Positions 31,505 to 35,000 of a stretch of 35,000 nt of DNA are shown in pieces. The position numbers and the translations under genes are program-made. Numbering within the stretch: the stretch's first letter is position 1; every line of letters begins with the position of its first letter. The DNA comes from Cristatella mucedo. Lineage: Eukaryota; Bryozoa; Phylactolaemata; Cristatellidae. The stretch is taken from positions 1-35,000 of the forward strand of contig WPIO01000221.1 in NCBI GenBank assembly GCA_009760855.2. Direction: 5' to 3'. The notes under the pieces are model-generated. The model saw only the letters and a list, made by a program, of their open reading frames with translations. It made no database searches and was not told where the DNA came from.

Positions 31505-31594
31505 TTATTCTCTTTGCAGCAAAGTTGAAGCGCCTAGAAAGAGATTGAATTCTCCGATGGCGCTTTATCGAGTGCATTATTATTATTATTATTT
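31505..31594 (+). mobile_element. solo LINE-A 3' end
   Basis: TCTCTTTGCAGCAAAGTTGA then AGCGCCTAGAAAGAGATTG, GGCGCTTTATCGAGTGC and six ATT units. About 90 bases survive, an extremely short insertion, 270 bases beyond the tail of the longer LINE-A copy. Confidence 0.85.
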
Positions 31595-32309
31595 TGCAAG
31601 AAATCTGTTCTGCAATGAAAGCGATAAAACACCTAGCTACTTTTCTTGATAAAAAGAGCCACAAGACCGTATTAAACTGAACAAGTCTTGGGAAACACCT
31701 GAGATGCCAAAACCGTGATGATATGCCAGAGTTTCGATTGATATTATAGCAAGGTTTTTCAATTTAGTTCAAGAATTTGGCAACTGAGATTTAAGGCGTA
31801 GGACAAAATTTAAGAGAATTATTTAATTCCCTGCTCGAAAACGCTCTTTTTGTTTTCCTTTCTTTCTCGTCCCCGATATCTGCATCGTTTCAAGTCGTCA
31901 GGCCTATGGTTGTGGATCTCAAAATATCATGCTAAAACTTTGAATTGCTTAAATAATAATACCTGACGTAGTTTTTGCCACATTTTTAGTGAGAGTGATG
32001 CTAGGCACTTACACTAAATGTTACTTCGCATTGCCTGCACGGTGCTGCAAAATAATATTCCTCGAAAATGGCGGCTATTTCGGATGCCAGAAGCTAGCCC
32101 CTGATACTGCAAAAAAACAATAATTTCGCATGTTTTGAAACTGGCAAGAAAACCAAAGTGACGGCATGCACGATTTTCTTAGAATTTTGCTAGCTCATTC
32201 GAAACATATGATTTGGTAAAGGCTTGTTGGCAAGCACTTCATAAAACACTGAAATATTTGAGGTTCTATCTCTATCCTCAGTGTACACAAAAGTGTTTGT
32301 GGAAGTATC
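31595..32309. other. stretch without a supported gene
   Basis: AT-rich, no repeat or gene recognised. Confidence 0.4.
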
Positions 32310-32343
32310 ATATATATATATATATATATATATATCTCTCTCT

Positions 32344-32398
<55 letters not shown>

Positions 32399-32509
32399 TG
32401 TGTGTCTGTGTGTCTGTGCGTCTGTGCGTCTGTGTGTCTGTGTGTGTGTGTGTGTGTGTATGTGTGTATGTGTGTGCGTGTGCGTGTGTGTTTGTGTGTA
32501 TATGTATGC
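32310..32509. repeat. compound microsatellite (AT)n(CT)n(GT)n
   Basis: About 12 AT units, 7 CT units, 25 perfect GT units (about 32347-32397), then GT with regular TCTG, GCGT and GTAT variants to about 32509. Cys-Val repeat frames across it are artefacts. Confidence 0.97.
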
Positions 32510-32881
32510 TTGTAATGAGAGAGTATATTTATAAATAGATATATACTGCATGTACAGGTAGATGCACATTTCTAGGGGATTAGGTGATGCTACTGGTGGC
32601 TCCCCCAATGAAAAATAGGGGGCTGTTTTATGCCAGTGCAGTCAAAACGCTTTCAACAAGAAGTTTACGCAAAAAAGTGTAACCTTTATTGTTTTCGGTC
32701 TTAGCGTGTACCTGTGGTAACAGTTTCAATATTTTCTTGAAGTAGTCTCGGTAGAAGCCGTACTTGGCTTATCCAGGAAAGAGGCTACTTCAATATGGCA
32801 GTTGTTTGCCACCCTAATCTTCTGGACAGTATCAATTAATATTAGGCCCGTGGCAGTCAATGCGTTTTTTGTTTGCTTATA
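32510..32881. other. short unassigned stretch
   Basis: No gene or repeat recognised between the microsatellite and a solo LINE end. Confidence 0.4.
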
Positions 32882-32975
32882 ATGAAAATAATAACACACT
32901 TGATAAAGCGCCCTCAGAGAACTCGGTCTCTTTCTAGGCGCTTTACATTTGCTGCAAAGGAAACACGCGGTTCGG
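32882..32975 (-). mobile_element. solo LINE-A 3' end
   Basis: Minus strand: CCTTTGCAGCAAATGTAAAG, CGCCTAGAAAGAGACCGAG, GCGCTTTATCAAGTGTG and a short ATT tail (32884-32893). About 94 bases. Confidence 0.85.
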
Positions 32976-33480
32976 TTGCATTATAGTGGAGAATAGTTTC
33001 TCAATGACGATAGGGCTAGCAAGTGACTACGAGGTAACCTCTGTGTGCCAACAGACTATGTATAAAGGCTGAGTTGCATCGAACATGTCGACTTCCTGTA
33101 AGACTTCGGACGTGCAGTGTTGGTGGCTTTACACTATCAAGCATGGTAAATGATGTAAGCAGACTAGCTCTTAGAAGCTGGACTTCACATCTGCACAGAT
33201 ATGCCCCATTTCAGAGCTTCAATAGGGAATGCAAGGTAAAGCCATAAAAAATCTCGAGTTCCCGAGTCCTAAACTAAGATTAGACGAAAGGCATACAGAG
33301 ATCGCTAGGCTGCTTCGAGGTTCGTTCTTTAAATCTGTGCGAAGTTGTTATTTAAATGTCATTCGGTATTAATGTGTGCAGTTTTGTACGTCGATCATAA
33401 CCATCGACGTAGCATGGGTGGCAGCAGTGGACAGTGGGAGAGCCGTACATGAGCAAAGCCGTGCAAGCTGAGCTTGCGCC
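32976..33480. other. stretch without a supported gene
   Basis: No gene or repeat recognised. Confidence 0.4.
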
Positions 33481-33577
33481 ACCAGCGTGTGCATGCATTA
33501 CGTGAACTTGTGTGTATATTATATATACACATTCACGTGTGCTTTTCTGCTTGTTTTAGTATTTCTGTGGGTTTGTG

Positions 33578-33600
33578 CTTGTGTGTGTGTGTGTGTGCGA
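33578..33600. repeat. (GT)n microsatellite
   Basis: About ten GT units within a wider GT-rich stretch (33480-33640), preceded by a palindrome GTGTATATTATATATACAC (about 33511-33529). Confidence 0.85.
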
Positions 33601-33656
33601 GCGCCTGCTCGCGAGCTTGTGAGTGTGCTTGCATGTGTAGCCATAATTAAGGCTGC

Positions 33657-33893
33657 AACCAGTCAAGCAACGGATTGACTTCAAGGTTTTGTCGCTCACT
33701 TTTAGGTCCCTTCATTCTATGGCTCCAGCCTATCTCTCCGACATACTCCCCCATCAGGCCTCATCGTACCACCCGCTTTTTGGAATCCAACAGTCTAGAA
33801 ATACCTCGTACAAACCTTAAATCCTTTGGAGACCGTGCATTTAGTTCGTATGCTTCCAAAGCCTGGAAATCCCTCCCTGGAACTCTCTCCCTC
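33657..33893 (+). mobile_element. internal LINE-A fragment, truncated at both ends
   Basis: Starts abruptly with AACCAGTCAAGCAACGGATT (equivalent to 12488) and keeps DFKVLSLTFRSLHSMAPAY, RTTRFLESNSLEIPRTNLK, SFGDRAFSSYASKAWKSLPG, then leaves the LINE at about 33893. A short deletion removes the codons equivalent to QAKH. It has no 3' UTR, terminus or tail, unlike every other copy here, which points to a rearrangement or DNA-level transfer rather than ordinary insertion. Similarity to the other copies is high. Confidence 0.85.
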
Positions 33894-35000
33894 CACTAGT
33901 GCCTCTTCAACAAACTAACCAGTCACACACAAGCCACGTGACTTTGGCTAAAGAGTACACGGCGTAGGACACTCGGCTAGCGATGGCTGGACCTGTAGTT
34001 CTATAACGAAAGAAAGTAAGGGAAAGTAGCTAGTAGTCCAAACTGCATGGGCGTAGAGCACTCTAGGTAGAGTTGACATGGATCAGGCTGATGGATCAAG
34101 TTGATATGGATCAAGCTGAGCTAAGCTGCACAATACGTCAGTCTGTTCTTGACCCATCAATCGAGCAGGCAGCGTAAGTGTAAGCTACAACAAGTGCTTG
34201 TACCAAGTGCACTGCCCGATGGGTAGGGTAGCTGAGACTTAACAGTGTCTGTTGTTGCAGCTATGCAAAAAATCTGTTGTACTTATCGTTCTAACGCTCA
34301 GCTGTGGCGATTAAAAAACTCAACTCGTGTCTCGCTTACACACCGGATGTCAGCCAAAACACCCCTGGATAATGGCCAACTTTCTTGATCTAGTGTGCTA
34401 TAAAACCGCTCGTTCCTCATAGGTAACTCAAACTCGTTGGAATCAGAACAAGGTTTCTGTGAAGGTGCATTTGGAAGGCCATTATCACTTACTTCAGTCT
34501 AGGTATCCTCTGCTAAGACCGGCTGATGCTTGAAAATTTTGTTCTGAAGACTACCTACTCACCGTGTCATTCACTCATCTTTAGGATTTGGGATATTTTC
34601 AGCTATGGCTGAGGATGTAGCTCACTATTTCTGCCCGTTTAGGAATATAGTAACACGTGAGCTCACTGCCTGTGGACTCGCTCAGCTGAGTCACGTCTAT
34701 TACATAACACTCCCGGAAGAACTAGTCACGGAAGAGAAGGCTGTGCCATCTTGCTGCGTGACGGAAGGACAGACTTTCTCACTTTAATTAAAGATGGCTT
34801 TTCTTCGGGCTCCTAAAAGCCGCTAGAAATTCTGCCTCGATTGTTCCACTTCAACTGCAGTGCATATTCTGTCTGATTACAAGTTGAATAAATGAGGGGT
34901 TCTAGTTACCTCCTGTAAAGCACAAGCCACGTGAGCTTTGAGTGTGATTCCGTGAACTCCAGCCCAACATATACCATCACGAACAAACTGTTCCCACTTT
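33894..35000. other. stretch without a firmly supported gene
   Basis: 34078-34118 has three imperfect units based on ATGGATCAAG(C/T)TG. At 34590-34892 a weak exon-like arrangement occurs: TTGGGATATTTTCAG (acceptor-like), an ATG frame 34605-34787 of 60 codons without a recognised domain, and AATAAA at 34887-34892. This could be a terminal exon of an unidentified gene, but coding evidence is lacking. Confidence 0.35.
34887..34892 (+). terminator. possible poly(A) signal
   Basis: AATAAA with GAGGGGTTCTAGTT shortly after, 100 bases beyond the 60-codon frame at 34605-34787. Confidence 0.25.

Noticed and set aside
32195-32608. Open frames rich in Cys-Val or Thr-His
   Set aside because: They are translations of the (GT)n compound microsatellite on both strands.

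Overview
This is eukaryotic, and specifically animal, nuclear DNA: AT-leaning and gene-poor, dominated by decayed non-LTR retrotransposons, tRNA-derived SINEs and microsatellites. There are no bacterial-style operons, no CRISPR array and no rRNA. The one host gene recognised with good support is a two-exon gene for LSm10, the Sm-like subunit of the U7 snRNP that processes histone pre-mRNA 3' ends. That protein is animal-specific, so the source is a metazoan, probably an invertebrate; the species cannot be settled from the sequence.

Most of the rest is explained by two LINE families whose protein motifs fit the L2/CR1 group. LINE-A has an (ATT)n tail behind a conserved 3' end (GTAAAGCGCCTAGA ... 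GCGCTTTATCAAG). LINE-B has a (TTACA)n tail. Copies run as follows: an endonuclease-domain relic (about 2120-2470, +); a LINE-B/LINE-A chimera (592-1165, -); LINE-B copies at 3681-5480 (-), 5655-6245 (-), 17180-18100 (-) and 26060-26563 (+, inside the LSm10 intron); LINE-A copies at 8860-9530 (-), 10137-10960 (-), 11311-13036 (+, the best preserved reverse transcriptase), 15211-15955 (-, internally deleted), 20138-21166 (+), 21280-21600 (-), 29168-31238 (+) and 33657-33893 (+); and three solo LINE-A 3' ends near 13.5, 31.5 and 32.9 kb. A third LINE relic lies at about 24736-24905. All copies are 5'-truncated or broken.

Two SINE types are visible. SINE-Y (9885-10000 and 17021-17134) is a tRNA-like head joined straight to a LINE-A-like 3' tail, which suggests it borrows LINE-A machinery. 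SINE-X (19815-19985, 19988-20137, 23831-24033, 25110-25265) has different tRNA-like heads on one conserved body (near TGATAGCCG ... AGGCTCTTCTG ... GAGGCTGTT). A 478-bp DNA transposon relic with short terminal inverted repeats, TA target duplications and a recognisable pogo/Tigger-like transposase C-terminus lies at 28519-28996, just beyond the LSm10 poly(A) signal.

The points most worth checking are the LINE-B/LINE-A chimera, the SINE-Y/LINE-A tail sharing, the SINE-X body shared between heads, the SINE-X/LINE-A junction at 20137, the in-frame 711-base internal deletion in the LINE-A copy at 15.2-15.9 kb, and the pogo-like relic. I see no wholly new gene system. The long stretches between repeats (for example 6.2-8.9, 13.6-15.2, 18.1-19.8, 21.6-22.8 and 33.9-35.0 kb) contain no gene I can support.
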